DNA of 64,000 nt from Flagellimonas aurea (GCF_017313785.1 NZ_JAFLNL010000005.1:233231-297230); one strand, 5' to 3'. Shown: positions 36,367-45,775, counted from the stretch's first letter. Program-made: numbers and translations. The notes: a model not told the origin generated them from the sequence alone.

Positions 36367-37248
36367 TCAATTCCGTCTATCTTCCCCCCAAAGCAATTTG
36401 TTGCGTAAAGTTTTCAGAAAACTTTCGGATTTGTACTCTATCATTTTGATGGTAAAACCTGCTTTTTTGATACGGATTTCCTTGCCGTTTGAGATATCGG
36501 CAATCCTTGAATCCAAAGAAACCAAATGGGTCTGCTCCCTACCTGAAACCTTCAATCTAATCTGCGTTGTATCGGAAATCACGAGCGGACGAGCATTGAG
36601 GTTATGCGGCGCAATGGGCGTGAGTACCAAAGACTTCGCCGAAGGGGCAATTACTGGACCACCACAGCTCAAGGAGTATCCGGTTGACCCCGTAGGCGTG
36701 GAAACAATCAATCCGTCAGACCAGTACGAGGTTAAATATTCGTCATCCAACCAAGTTTCCACGGTAATCATGGAAGTAGTATCCTTTCGACTAACGGTTA
36801 TTTCGTTCAATGCAAAATTGAGCCCGTTGAACTCCTCTAGTTCCGAATTGAGCTCTACTTCCACCAAGCTACGCTCTTCAACGGTATAATGTCCAGCTTC
36901 GAACTCGGTGACGAGTTTGCGAACATTTTCTTTTTTAAAGGTGGACAGAAAACCCAATCGTCCTGTATTGACCCCTACAATGGGAATACCGTAGTCCTTT
37001 ATATAGGTAACGGCGCGCAACATGGTTCCATCGCCACCAAAGCTCACGAACATATCAAATGAAGAATCCAATCCTTTGGATTGGTTGAACGTACCCTTAA
37101 CCTGTGTTTTGGTAATGGTGGCCACGAGTTTATTAAAGTCCTCCTCTACATAAACCGCTGCATCCAACTTCTTAAGTTCGTCCAAAAGCTCCTCTACGCA
37201 AAGCTGGTCCTCCTTTTGAAAAGACAGACCGAATATGGCTACTTTCAT
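36367..37248 (-). CDS. nadK: NAD kinase
   Basis: 293 aa. SFGGDGTMLRAVTYI (about 89-103) is the ATP-binding GGDGT motif; GVNTGRLGFLS and TPTGSTGYSLSCGGPVIAP complete the active site. It makes NADP from NAD. The start is one base after the CBS-gene stop. A gap of about 110 bp separates it from DUF6089. Confidence 0.97.
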   Translation of the reverse strand: MKVAIFGLSFQKEDQLCVEELLDELKKLDAAVYVEEDFNKLVATITKTQVKGTFNQSKGLDSSFDMFVSFGGDGTMLRAVTYIKDYGIPIVGVNTGRLGFLSTFKKENVRKLVTEFEAGHYTVEERSLVEVELNSELEEFNGLNFALNEITVSRKDTTSMITVETWLDDEYLTSYWSDGLIVSTPTGSTGYSLSCGGPVIAPSAKSLVLTPIAPHNLNARPLVISDTTQIRLKVSGREQTHLVSLDSRIADISNGKEIRIKKAGFTIKMIEYKSESFLKTLRNKLLWGEDRRN

Positions 37249-37249
37249 A

Positions 37250-37906
37250 CTAAACGTTAAGATATTTTTCCAGATAGTCGGAACGTTGTTTCAAATCTTC
37301 TATAAATTGGTCATCACTGTTTCCGAAGACAATGGTATAGTTGTACCGTCTAAAGGTTTGGGCCACCTCGTTCAAACTCTGCGTTCCCACCTTTAAGGTA
37401 ATCTCAACGATATCGTTCTGTGAATCAGTGATAAATGCTCCCAACAAACGGGCATTATTACCTTCAACAATTTGTGCTATCTCACTAAAAGAATAATCCT
37501 TGATACCGATGGAGACCACCAAAATAGCACCCGGTTCCTTAAAGAAGGGAGTATCAATAAATACATCCACCACATCTTCAAGATCGTAATATCCAATAAT
37601 CAAACGGTCTTCGTCCAGCACCGGAAGCACATTGGCCTCGTTTCTGGAGAACATTTCCAAAACATCCAACCAAGCCGTTTCCTTTCCCACAAAAAAATCC
37701 TCCATCTCAAACCTAAAATCATCGACCTTTTTTTCAGGCTCAAAACAGGCCAGGTCATTTTCTGACAACAATCCCAAGTACAGACCGTTCTCGGTTACTC
37801 CAACATGGGAATATGTAGTCTCTTCAAAAAACTTGATAACGTCCTTCAAAGTTTCCGAAACCTCAAAAATGGGAATCGTATTGATTATTTTGTCTTGGAT
37901 GTACAT
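37250..37906 (-). CDS. CBS domain-containing protein
   Basis: 218 aa. Two CBS repeats (about 15-65 and 75-125): TYSHVGVTENGLYLGLLSENDLACF and EANVLPVLDEDRLIIGYYDLEDVVDVF. The last ~85 residues resemble an ACT-like fold (GAILVVSIGIKDYSFSEIAQIVEGN). CBS pairs bind adenine nucleotides; together with nadK next door a nucleotide-sensing function is plausible but not shown. Confidence 0.9.
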   Translation of the reverse strand: MYIQDKIINTIPIFEVSETLKDVIKFFEETTYSHVGVTENGLYLGLLSENDLACFEPEKKVDDFRFEMEDFFVGKETAWLDVLEMFSRNEANVLPVLDEDRLIIGYYDLEDVVDVFIDTPFFKEPGAILVVSIGIKDYSFSEIAQIVEGNNARLLGAFITDSQNDIVEITLKVGTQSLNEVAQTFRRYNYTIVFGNSDDQFIEDLKQRSDYLEKYLNV

Positions 37907-37991
37907 AACAAATCTATTAGGTGCAAAATACTAATTTAAAATGGCAAAAGGCATGCCGAATTCTTATTTTTGACATTCTAAAAAGAACTAC

Positions 37992-38708
37992 ATGACAAAG
38001 TTGAGTGTCAATATAAATAAACTGGCAACATTACGAAATTCTAGAGGCGGCAATGTGCCCAACTTGATAACTTCCACCAAGGACATCGAATCTTTTGGAG
38101 CGGAAGGCATCACCATTCATCCACGCCCCGATGAAAGGCACATACGCTACCAAGATGCACGGGACCTTAAAAAGGTGGTGACCACGGAGTTCAATATCGA
38201 GGGGAACCCGGTTCCAAAATTTATCGACCTAGTGCTCGAGGTAAAACCCACACAGGTTACTTTGGTACCCGATGCGGAGGACGCCATAACCTCAAACGCA
38301 GGCTGGGACACCCTAAAACATAAAGATTTTTTGATTGATGTGATCAAAACCTTCAAGGAAAACGGCATTCGCACCTCCATCTTTGTAGACCCAGATGTGC
38401 AAATGGTGAAGGGCGCGGCAGAAACAGGTACGGACCGCATAGAACTCTACACAGAAAGCTTTGCCCATGAATTCGCCAAAGGCAATAAAGAAGGCGGAAT
38501 AGCACCTTTTGTTGAAGCGGCCAAAATGGCACACGAAGTTGGGCTTGGACTCAATGCAGGGCACGACCTCAGCTTGGACAACATCAAATTTTTCAAAGAA
38601 CACATCCCACATTTATTGGAAGTATCCATAGGGCACGCATTGATTTGCGAATCACTTTATCTTGGACTTGAAAATGTGGTGAACATGTACTTACATAGAT
38701 TGAAATAA
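37992..38708 (+). CDS. pdxJ: Pyridoxine 5'-phosphate synthase
   Basis: 238 aa. KLSVNINKLATLRNSRGG, GITIHPRPDERHIR, and GLGLNAGHDLS with LEVSIGHALICESLYLGL are characteristic. It condenses 1-deoxyxylulose phosphate with aminoacetone phosphate to give PNP in the DXP-dependent B6 route. Preceded by TATTTTTG at 37965-37972, a possible -7 box. Its stop overlaps the next start (TAATG). Confidence 0.97.
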   Translation: MTKLSVNINKLATLRNSRGGNVPNLITSTKDIESFGAEGITIHPRPDERHIRYQDARDLKKVVTTEFNIEGNPVPKFIDLVLEVKPTQVTLVPDAEDAITSNAGWDTLKHKDFLIDVIKTFKENGIRTSIFVDPDVQMVKGAAETGTDRIELYTESFAHEFAKGNKEGGIAPFVEAAKMAHEVGLGLNAGHDLSLDNIKFFKEHIPHLLEVSIGHALICESLYLGLENVVNMYLHRLK

Positions 38709-39478
38709 TGGAAATACTACATTCAAAAATATTGGGCGAAGGACAACCTTTTATCATTCTACATGGATTTTTGGGCATGTCAGACAACTGGAAGACATTG
38801 GGCACCCAATATTCCGAAAACGGGTATGAGGTACATCTGATAGACCAACGTAACCATGGCAAAAGTTTTCATTCCGAAGAGTTCAATTATGATATATTGA
38901 GTGATGACGTCATCGACTACATGGATCACCACAGTATAGATTCAGCCTATGTGATGGGGCACTCCATGGGAGGCAAAACAGCGATGCAGTTGGCCACATC
39001 ACACCCGGACAGGGTAACCAAATTGATAATTGCTGACATTGCACCCAAGTTTTACCCGGCCCACCACCATTTTATCTTCAACGGTCTATCCCACTTGGAT
39101 TTCGACAAGATTTCGGATAGACGTGAAGCAGACGAAGAACTGTCAAAACATATCAAGGAAAGGGGAATCCGCCAATTCTTGCTCAAAAACCTGTATTGGG
39201 AAGAAAAAGACAAATTGGGGTTCCGTTTTAATTTTGATGTTCTCAAAGAACGAATGGACGAAATCGGAGAGAACATACCCTCCAATGCCGTTTACGACGG
39301 GCCCACCCTATTCTTGCGCGGCGACCGCTCGGAATACATCCAGCCAAACGACTTCGCAGAAATCAAAAGACATTTTCCCCAAGCCGAAATAGAAACCATT
39401 GATAAAGCCGGGCATTGGTTGCATGCCGAGAACCCGAAACAGTTCTACAACAAGAGTCTTGCGTTTCTGAATTCTTAA
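38708..39478 (+). CDS. Alpha/beta-fold hydrolase (YbfF-like)
   Basis: 256 aa. ILHGFLGMSDNW oxyanion region (17-28), DQRNHGKS (46-53), nucleophile Ser86 in MGHSMGGK, an acidic residue in LRGDRSEYI and His in KAGHWLHAENP. Resembles YbfF-type esterases/thioesterases; substrate unknown. Translationally coupled to pdxJ. Confidence 0.9.
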   Translation: MEILHSKILGEGQPFIILHGFLGMSDNWKTLGTQYSENGYEVHLIDQRNHGKSFHSEEFNYDILSDDVIDYMDHHSIDSAYVMGHSMGGKTAMQLATSHPDRVTKLIIADIAPKFYPAHHHFIFNGLSHLDFDKISDRREADEELSKHIKERGIRQFLLKNLYWEEKDKLGFRFNFDVLKERMDEIGENIPSNAVYDGPTLFLRGDRSEYIQPNDFAEIKRHFPQAEIETIDKAGHWLHAENPKQFYNKSLAFLNS

Positions 39479-39494
39479 AATTCAGCCCTTTTTA

Positions 39495-39508
39495 TTATGC
39501 ATGCATAA
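39495..39508. promoter_or_regulatory. Palindrome TTATGCATGCATAA, second copy
   Basis: Perfect 14-bp palindrome identical to the core of the 28-bp palindrome in front of etfBA. It lies 18 bp upstream of a -33 TTG for the SGNH lipoprotein gene. Confidence 0.55.
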
Positions 39509-39525
39509 CTTTTTCACCTATTTAA

Positions 39526-39556
39526 TTGTCTGTATGACAAATTTGATATAGATTTG
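39526..39556 (+). promoter_or_regulatory. Promoter of the SGNH lipoprotein gene
   Basis: TTG (39526-39528), a 20-bp spacer, then TAGATTTG (39549-39556): a full match to the Flavobacterium-type promoter. The 5' UTR would be about 50 nt. Confidence 0.65.
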
Positions 39557-39615
39557 GTTAATTCTGGTTCTTACCACAACAATTAACATAAACTAACTGT
39601 AACAGATTTTTTGAT

Positions 39616-41124
39616 ATGAAAAAGTTTTATGCCTTTCTCCCATTTCTAGGCTTATTCTTGATAGCATGCGAAGATGATACAACCCCACCCGAAACGACTG
39701 GCCCAGACCCAGTGGAATATACATCAGGATCTGCGGATTTTTCCAATTATGTTGCCGTAGGAAACTCATTGACAGCAGGTTTCTCCGATAACGCCCTATT
39801 TATTGATGGACAAACAGCGTCCTTTCCCAACATGCTTGCATCAAATTTTGCACTTGTGGGAGGCGGAAGTTTCGAAATCCCTTTTATGGCGGACAACTTA
39901 GGAGGAATGACCTTAGGAGGAAACGATATTCCAGGATTCGACAATAGACTAATCCTCTCCTTTTTAGGCGCAAGTCCAAGTCCGGTTCCAATTGAAGGTC
40001 AAGGATCTACCGAGATTTCAAATAAATTAACAGGAACCTATAACAACATGGGCGTGCCCGGCGCTAAAAGTTACGAATTGTTAGCACCTGGATATGGTAG
40101 TGTAACTGGCGTGGCCATGGGAACTGCCAATCCTTATTTTGCGCGTTTCTCATCTTCAGAGTCCGCAACTGTAGTCGGAGATGCCGCCGCTCAAGGAGCA
40201 ACCTTTTTCACCGTTTGGGTCGGAGCAAACGATATTCTGCTCTATGCCACGGGAGGAGGTACAGGTGTTGACCGAGCCGGGAACGTAGACCCTAGCACCT
40301 ACAACAGAAATGACGTTACCGATCCCAATGTTTTTGCAGGATCATTGGATGCAATACTACAGGCGATGACGGCCAACGGAGCAGATGGCGCCATTGCCAA
40401 CCTACCGAATGTAACGGACATCCCATATTTTACAACTGTACCACACAACCCAATTCCATTGGATGCGGCCACAGCTGCTTATCTGAACAGCGCTGAAGCA
40501 TACGGTGCATACAACGCCGGTTTAGCGCAGTTGCAACAACTTAGTATTATCACCGAAGAAGAACTAGAAAAACGAACCATCTCTTTTGCCGCAGGTGAAG
40601 GAAACGCAGTGGTAATCATCGATGAAGATTTGACCGATTTGACAGGCTTCAACCCTGCATTGATCAACATGAGACAAGCCACAGCAGATGATTTATTGGT
40701 ACTTACGGCAAGAAATCATATCGGAACACTTGCGGACCCGGACATCCCAACATCCATAAACGGTGTTGCGGTTCCTTTGGCGGACAAATGGGTCCTTACC
40801 CCAGAAGAGCAGACCATTGTGGAAACTGCATTAACGGCTTACAACCAAACAATAGCAGGTTTGGCCACGGCCTATGATCTGGCATTTGTAGATGCCAATG
40901 CATTGTTGGCCGAACTTAACGCCAATGGATTCCAACAAGCTGATGGAAGCGTTGTGGACGCAACTTTTGCCACAGGAGGAGGATTTTCTTTAGATGGGGT
41001 CCATCCAGCACCTAGAGGTTATGCCATTGTGGCCAACGCCTTTATCGACGCCATCAACACAAAATACAATTCGAATTTGCCCGGTGTAAATCCTCTAGAT
41101 TATACTGGACTATATATTGACTAG
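39616..41124 (+). CDS. SGNH/GDSL-family hydrolase lipoprotein
   Basis: 502 aa. Lipobox LIAC with Cys18. SGNH blocks are present: VAVGNSLTAG with Ser51 (block I), GVPGAKSY (II), WVGANDILLYATGG (III) and DGVHPAPRGYAIVANAF (V, Asp/His). Lipid-anchored esterases of this type in Bacteroidota are often surface exposed and act on lipids or acylated glycans. Preceded by a strong promoter and by the palindrome shared with etfBA, which hints at a lipid-related regulon (inference). Confidence 0.9.
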   Translation: MKKFYAFLPFLGLFLIACEDDTTPPETTGPDPVEYTSGSADFSNYVAVGNSLTAGFSDNALFIDGQTASFPNMLASNFALVGGGSFEIPFMADNLGGMTLGGNDIPGFDNRLILSFLGASPSPVPIEGQGSTEISNKLTGTYNNMGVPGAKSYELLAPGYGSVTGVAMGTANPYFARFSSSESATVVGDAAAQGATFFTVWVGANDILLYATGGGTGVDRAGNVDPSTYNRNDVTDPNVFAGSLDAILQAMTANGADGAIANLPNVTDIPYFTTVPHNPIPLDAATAAYLNSAEAYGAYNAGLAQLQQLSIITEEELEKRTISFAAGEGNAVVIIDEDLTDLTGFNPALINMRQATADDLLVLTARNHIGTLADPDIPTSINGVAVPLADKWVLTPEEQTIVETALTAYNQTIAGLATAYDLAFVDANALLAELNANGFQQADGSVVDATFATGGGFSLDGVHPAPRGYAIVANAFIDAINTKYNSNLPGVNPLDYTGLYID

Positions 41125-41147
41125 ACAAACATTATTTTATTTATCTT

Positions 41148-41172
41148 AAAGGCACCGAAATTCGGTGCCTTT
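41148..41172 (+). terminator. Terminator of the SGNH gene
   Basis: AAAGGCACCGAA / TTCGGTGCCTTT perfect 12-bp stem followed by TTATTTT. Confidence 0.92.
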
Positions 41173-41202
41173 TTATTTTGTAACAACTAATCATTCAAAC
41201 CC

Positions 41203-41547
41203 ATGAAACTTATTTTAAGACTTTTACTCAATGCCTTGGCCGTAGTAATATTGAGCTACGTTCTGCCGGGTGTAGGTGTTTCATCCATGTTTACTGCTAT
41301 TATCGTGGCCGTAGTATTGAGTTTGCTCAACTTTTTGGTAAAACCGATCCTGGTCATCCTTACCCTGCCCATTACCATTTTGACCTTGGGGCTTTTCTTA
41401 TTGGTAATCAATGCAATAATTATTCTATTGACCGCAAACCTGATAGATGGCTTCCAAGTCGAAAGCTTTTGGTGGGCCATCATTTTTAGTCTTTTACTCT
41501 CCTTTTTACAGGCAATTTTACACTCCGTTTTAAAAGAAGACCAGTAG
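41203..41547 (+). CDS. Phage holin family (holin 4 superfamily) membrane protein
   Basis: 114 aa, four hydrophobic segments: LILRLLLNALAVVILSYVLPG, MFTAIIVAVVLSLLNFLVKPI, ILTLPITILTLGLFLLVINAI and WWAIIFSLLLSFLQAIL. This matches the PF04020-type family, found in most Bacteroidota chromosomes and not linked to phage here. Function in bacteria is not known. Confidence 0.88.
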   Translation: MKLILRLLLNALAVVILSYVLPGVGVSSMFTAIIVAVVLSLLNFLVKPILVILTLPITILTLGLFLLVINAIIILLTANLIDGFQVESFWWAIIFSLLLSFLQAILHSVLKEDQ

Positions 41548-41582
41548 AAATTCTAATGTTTGAAAGTCAACAGTTTAAAAAC

Positions 41583-41613
41583 TTGGCAGCAAATCAAAAA
41601 AGAGTTACTTTTG
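41583..41613 (+). promoter_or_regulatory. Promoter of tig
   Basis: TTG (41583-41585), 20-bp spacer, TACTTTTG (41606-41613), then about 33 bp to the tig ATG. Full match to the Bacteroidota consensus. Confidence 0.7.
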
Positions 41614-41646
41614 CATCCCATTTTTAGAAAGCAAATTAGGTAGGAA

Positions 41647-42969
41647 ATGAATATAACCAAAGAGCAGATTGACGATCTTAATGCAGTAGTAAAGGTTGCC
41701 ATAAGCAAAGAAGACTATCAGGATAAAGTAGAGAAAATCCTTAAAGATTATAGAAAGCAGGCCAACATTCCTGGTTTCAGAAAAGGACAGGTTCCCATGG
41801 GACTTATCAAAAAGCAGTATGGCAAGGCTGTTTTGGTGGATGAAGTGAACAAATTACTTCAGGACAATCTAAACAAATACCTTACCGAAGAAAAATTGGA
41901 TGTTTTGGGAAATCCACTTCCCAAACAACAGGACAACTTTGATTGGGACAAGGACAATCTTGATTTTGAATTTGAATTAGGATTGGCACCGAGCTTCGAT
42001 GTAAACTTGAAGACCAAAAAAGCGGTGACCCAATATAAAATCGTTGCCGATAAAAAGATGATAGAGGAACAAGTGGAACGTATTCAAAAGCAATACGGAA
42101 AATTGATTTCCAAGACCGAGGTAGGCAAAAAAGATGAAATCACTGGTTTCTTTGCCAATGAAGAGGAAGAAATCGACCACAAGACCACTCTTGAAATGGA
42201 CAAGATCAAAAGCAAAAAAGCTATTGATACACTTGTTGGTAAAAAAGTGGGCGACTCCGTTACCTTGAACACAAAAGGACTTTTTAAGGAAGACTACTTG
42301 TTGTCCAGCGCCTTGGGCATTGCCCGTGACAAAGCTGAGGACTTAAAAATCGATGTAACCTTTACCATTGAGGAAATCAACGAAAGAGAGCCTGCAGCAT
42401 TGGACCAAGAACTTTTCGACAAATTGTTCGGGGAAGGTAAAGTGACTTCGGAAAAAGAACTAAAGGATAAAATCAAAGAAGATTCAGAAAAGCAGTTCGA
42501 GCAGCAGTCCGATCAAAAACTGTTGAACGACATCACGGAAAAATTGATCGAGGAGACCAAATTTGAACTTCCTGCAGAATTCTTGAAAAAATGGATTCAA
42601 ATCAGTGGAGAAAATCCTTTGACCGAGGATGAAGCCAAAGAAGAATTTGAAAAATCCGAGCAAGGTCTTCGTTATCAATTGATCGAGGGTAAGATTATCC
42701 AAGAGAATGAACTTCAGGTCCAGTTTGATGAGTTGAAGGAATTCGCCAAAGGATTCATCAAGTCTCAAATGGCACAGTATGGCCACATGGACCCAAAAGA
42801 AGAAGAATTGGAAAGTGTTGCAGCAAGGGTAATGAGCAATCAGGACGAAGTAAAAAGATTGTCCGAACAATTGATGAGCCAAAAACTTTTGGACCTTTAC
42901 AAAGAAAAGGCCAACCTTAAGGTGAAGGAAGTTTCTTATGACGACTTCATCAAGGAAGCATATAGCTAA
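41647..42969 (+). CDS. tig: Trigger factor
   Basis: 440 aa. The ribosome-binding loop signature is IPGFRKGQVPMGLIKKQYG (about 40-58, GFRKGxxP). The central region lacks a strong FKBP pattern, as in other Bacteroidota trigger factors, and the C-terminal part is helical. It is the first chaperone to meet nascent chains. It heads the tig-clpP-clpX order, with a terminator before clpP. Confidence 0.95.
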   Translation: MNITKEQIDDLNAVVKVAISKEDYQDKVEKILKDYRKQANIPGFRKGQVPMGLIKKQYGKAVLVDEVNKLLQDNLNKYLTEEKLDVLGNPLPKQQDNFDWDKDNLDFEFELGLAPSFDVNLKTKKAVTQYKIVADKKMIEEQVERIQKQYGKLISKTEVGKKDEITGFFANEEEEIDHKTTLEMDKIKSKKAIDTLVGKKVGDSVTLNTKGLFKEDYLLSSALGIARDKAEDLKIDVTFTIEEINEREPAALDQELFDKLFGEGKVTSEKELKDKIKEDSEKQFEQQSDQKLLNDITEKLIEETKFELPAEFLKKWIQISGENPLTEDEAKEEFEKSEQGLRYQLIEGKIIQENELQVQFDELKEFAKGFIKSQMAQYGHMDPKEEELESVAARVMSNQDEVKRLSEQLMSQKLLDLYKEKANLKVKEVSYDDFIKEAYS

Positions 42970-43001
42970 GGCTTCGCTAAAAGAAAATTAAGTATCTTTA
43001 C

Positions 43002-43037
43002 GGTGCCGGAAAGCTAATTTTTCGGCACCTTTTTTTT
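43002..43037 (+). terminator. Terminator of tig
   Basis: GGTGCCG / CGGCACC stem with extra A/T pairs and an 8-T run. It separates tig from clpP. Confidence 0.9.
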
Positions 43038-43059
43038 AAGATAAATCGACTAAAATCCT

Positions 43060-43740
43060 ATGGATTACGGAAAAGAATTTAAAAAATACGCTACCCAACA
43101 TCATGGTATAAACAGTATGTACTATGATAAGCTCATGAGTACCATGTACCCTATGAACATGACCCCGAACATTATTGAGGAAAGGCAATTGAACGCTGTT
43201 GCCATGGATGTTTTCTCCAGGTTGATGATGGACCGGATCATTTTTATGGGAACAGGCATAAATGACCAAGTAGCAAACATTATACAAGCGCAGTTGCTGT
43301 TCTTGGAGAGTGCAGATGCTTCAAAAGACATCCAAATTTACATCAACTCCCCAGGCGGAAGCGTTTATGCAGGTTTTGGAATTTACGACACCATGCAATT
43401 CATAAAACCAGACGTGGCCACTATTTGTACAGGAATAGCAGCTTCAATGGCCGCCGTGCTCCTTTGCGCTGGCGAAAAGGGCAAAAGAAGCGGACTTCCA
43501 CATTCAAGGGTAATGATCCATCAACCCCTTTCGGGAGCCCAAGGTCAGGCCAGCGATATTGAAATTGCAGCGCAAGAAGTGCTCAAAATCAAGAATGAGC
43601 TGTATGAGATTATTTCCAAGCATTCCGGTCAAACCTTCGACAAAGTATACGAAGACAGCGACCGTGACTACTGGATGAAGGCTCCAGAGGCCAAAGAGTA
43701 TGGTATGATCGATGAAATATTGGTCAGAGAAAAATCATAA
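43060..43740 (+). CDS. clpP: ATP-dependent Clp protease proteolytic subunit
   Basis: 226 aa. Catalytic Ser129 in CTGIAASMAAVLL, His154 in VMIHQP and an Asp in DSDRDYWM (about 201-207). INSPGGSVYAGFGIYD is the handle region. Forms the tetradecameric barrel that works with ClpX, encoded next. N-terminus is about 20 residues longer than E. coli mature ClpP and may be processed. Confidence 0.97.
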   Translation: MDYGKEFKKYATQHHGINSMYYDKLMSTMYPMNMTPNIIEERQLNAVAMDVFSRLMMDRIIFMGTGINDQVANIIQAQLLFLESADASKDIQIYINSPGGSVYAGFGIYDTMQFIKPDVATICTGIAASMAAVLLCAGEKGKRSGLPHSRVMIHQPLSGAQGQASDIEIAAQEVLKIKNELYEIISKHSGQTFDKVYEDSDRDYWMKAPEAKEYGMIDEILVREKS

Positions 43741-43826
43741 TTCAAACCAATTGACTAAAAAACAACCACTTAACGTAGAACAAATCCATTTTTTTTACGT
43801 TATTGTCGGTTGAAGATTGAATTTAT

Positions 43827-45062
43827 ATGGCAAAGGAAAATTTGGAATGTTCTTTTTGTGGTAGAAAAAAGCCGGAAACCAATTTATTGATCGCCGGTTT
43901 GGATGCGCATATTTGCGACAGATGCATAGAACAGGCCCACAGCATTGTAGCTGAGGAGTCCAAACAGACCAAAAACCAAGATTTGTCCTCCGAACTGGTT
44001 TTAAAAAAACCAATGGAGATACACGAGTTCTTGGACACTTTTGTGATTGGACAGGAAAGAACCAAAAAAGTAATGTCCGTGGCAGTATACAATCACTACA
44101 AAAGATTGTTGCAGGCCAAGGGCAAGGACGAGGAAATTGAAATCCAAAAAAGTAATATTGTAATGGTAGGGCAGACCGGTACTGGAAAAACCCTTATCGC
44201 CAAGACCATTGCAAAAATGTTGAACGTGCCATTGGCCATTGTTGACGCCACTGTGTTGACAGAGGCCGGTTACGTGGGCGAGGATGTGGAAAGTATTTTG
44301 ACCCGTTTGCTCCAGGCCGCCGATTACAATTTGGAAAAGGCGGAGCGAGGGATTGTGTTTATTGATGAAATCGATAAAATTGCCCGAAAAAGCGATAACC
44401 CTTCCATTACCCGAGATGTATCCGGTGAAGGTGTTCAGCAAGGGTTGTTAAAGCTCTTGGAAGGTACTACCGTAAACGTTCCACCAAAAGGAGGACGCAA
44501 ACACCCGGACCAAAAATTCATCGAAGTAAATACCGAAAACATACTATTTGTAGCAGGTGGTGCTTTTGATGGCATCGAACGCATCATCACCAAACGTTTG
44601 AACATGCAAGCGGTAGGTTATAGTGCTTCCAAGGCTGAAGAAAATTTAGACCAAGAAAACATTCTACAGTATATCATACCAAAAGATTTGAAGGAGTTCG
44701 GACTTATTCCTGAAATTATAGGAAGACTGCCCGTTCTTACCCACATGAATCCTTTGGATGCAAAAACGCTAAGAGCTATACTTACAGAGCCCAAGAACGC
44801 AATCATCAAACAGTATGAAAAGCTCTTTGCCATGGATGATATAGAATTCACCATCACAGAGCAAGCATTGGACTATATTGTTGAGAAGGCCGTAGAATAC
44901 AAACTCGGGGCGAGAGGATTGCGCTCCCTTTGCGAGGCCGTCTTCACCGACGCTATGTTTACACTACCAAGCAGCGATGAAACGGAATTCAAGGTCACCA
45001 AGGGTTATGCAGAGAAAAAACTCTCTTACGAAACCGTAAAAAAATTAAAAGCAGTCTCTTAG
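43827..45062 (+). CDS. clpX: ATP-dependent Clp protease ATP-binding subunit
   Basis: 411 aa. Zinc finger Cys8, Cys11, Cys30, Cys33; Walker [14 protein letters not shown]; Walker [12 protein letters not shown]; sensor and pore segments such as [11 protein letters not shown] and [15 protein letters not shown]. Unfolds substrates for ClpP. The end of the gene forms part of an intrinsic terminator, and its stop overlaps the stop of the convergent gene. Confidence 0.98.
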   Translation: MAKENLECSFCGRKKPETNLLIAGLDAHICDRCIEQAHSIVAEESKQTKNQDLSSELVLKKPMEIHEFLDTFVIGQERTKKVMSVAVYNHYKRLLQAKGKDEEIEIQKSNIVMVGQTGTGKTLIAKTIAKMLNVPLAIVDATVLTEAGYVGEDVESILTRLLQAADYNLEKAERGIVFIDEIDKIARKSDNPSITRDVSGEGVQQGLLKLLEGTTVNVPPKGGRKHPDQKFIEVNTENILFVAGGAFDGIERIITKRLNMQAVGYSASKAEENLDQENILQYIIPKDLKEFGLIPEIIGRLPVLTHMNPLDAKTLRAILTEPKNAIIKQYEKLFAMDDIEFTITEQALDYIVEKAVEYKLGARGLRSLCEAVFTDAMFTLPSSDETEFKVTKGYAEKKLSYETVKKLKAVS

Positions 45063-45070
45063 ACTGCTTT
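45048..45070. terminator. Shared terminator embedded in two convergent stop regions
   Basis: AAAGCAGTCT / AGACTGCTTT stem with loop CTT, A run left and T run right. The clpX stop (45060-45062) and the stop of the convergent gene (45059-45061) lie at the loop. Confidence 0.88.
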
Positions 45071-45604
45071 TTTTGTGACATTTTCCAATAGTTCCAAACT
45101 TACTTCAGAGATGATTTTCTCGTCAGAATAGAGTGTGTGTCCAAAATTGGGTACAATCCTAAGGTTAGCGGCGGCCCTTTTGGCCCACTTAAGACTAGGT
45201 TTCTTTTTATCGCACTCACCGAAAATTAGCTGTACGTTAGTAGTAAGTGGCATTTGTTCCTCCGATTCAATACCAATTGCGGAAATCGCAGTAATTGATT
45301 TTGCCGGCAAGCCTTTCAATGATGCTTTATAGACCACTGTTGCCCCTACGCCAAAGGCCAAATAATGAGCCGGTTCGTTTTCTTTTCTAATCAAGTTGGA
45401 AACAGCTCTTTCAATTCCATTGTCTTCAAAAAAAGCTTTATCAATGTTTTCTTCAGAAAAAATGGAAACATCTACATTGCCCAATTGCTGACAATCGTGG
45501 AAAACAATATCGTAGTATTGTTGTAGGTAGCCAAAGTATGAAGCTATCCAAAGCCCTTTTTTTGCACCCCATTTATCTGAGATTACAACAAGTTTTTCTG
45601 CCAT
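45059..45604 (-). CDS. Alpha/beta hydrolase-like protein lacking the nucleophile
   Basis: 181 aa. [13 protein letters not shown] and [13 protein letters not shown] look like the first strands of an alpha/beta hydrolase, and [14 protein letters not shown] plus [12 protein letters not shown] fit the acid and His positions. At the nucleophile elbow the sequence is AFGVGATVV, so Gly87 replaces the expected Ser of GxSxG. It may be a non-catalytic paralog. A LacI-like palindrome overlaps its likely promoter. Assignment to the fold is moderate. Confidence 0.65.
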   Translation of the reverse strand: MAEKLVVISDKWGAKKGLWIASYFGYLQQYYDIVFHDCQQLGNVDVSIFSEENIDKAFFEDNGIERAVSNLIRKENEPAHYLAFGVGATVVYKASLKGLPAKSITAISAIGIESEEQMPLTTNVQLIFGECDKKKPSLKWAKRAAANLRIVPNFGHTLYSDEKIISEVSLELLENVTKKAV

Positions 45605-45714
45605 GATTTAATGGTTTTGTGTTTGATAAAAGATTTGATGGGAGGAATTTCATCAATAAACGTCGCAAATCCTCTTTTATTTGTTCAAAAGAAACCTTTC
45701 CACGACGAATGGGC

Positions 45715-45722
45715 CAAATCTA
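45715..45722 (-). promoter_or_regulatory. -7 element of the hydrolase-like gene
   Basis: Minus strand TAGATTTG matches TAnnTTTG. Its first two bases are the last two of the palindrome at 45721-45738. It gives a 5' UTR of about 100 nt. Confidence 0.45.
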
Positions 45723-45738
45723 CGAAAACGTTTTCGTA
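45721..45738. promoter_or_regulatory. 18-bp perfect palindrome TACGAAAACGTTTTCGTA, LacI-type operator candidate
   Basis: Central CG and AAAACGTTTT core are typical of LacI/GalR-family sites. It overlaps the -7 box of the minus-strand gene at 45604, so binding would block transcription. No LacI gene is in the window. Confidence 0.5.
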
Positions 45739-45775
45739 ACTCTATCATAAAGTTCAATCTTATATACAAGAAAAG

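Noticed and set aside
41203..41547. Holin-family gene as a sign of a prophage
   Set aside because: This family is a chromosomal membrane protein in most Bacteroidota; no other phage gene is near.
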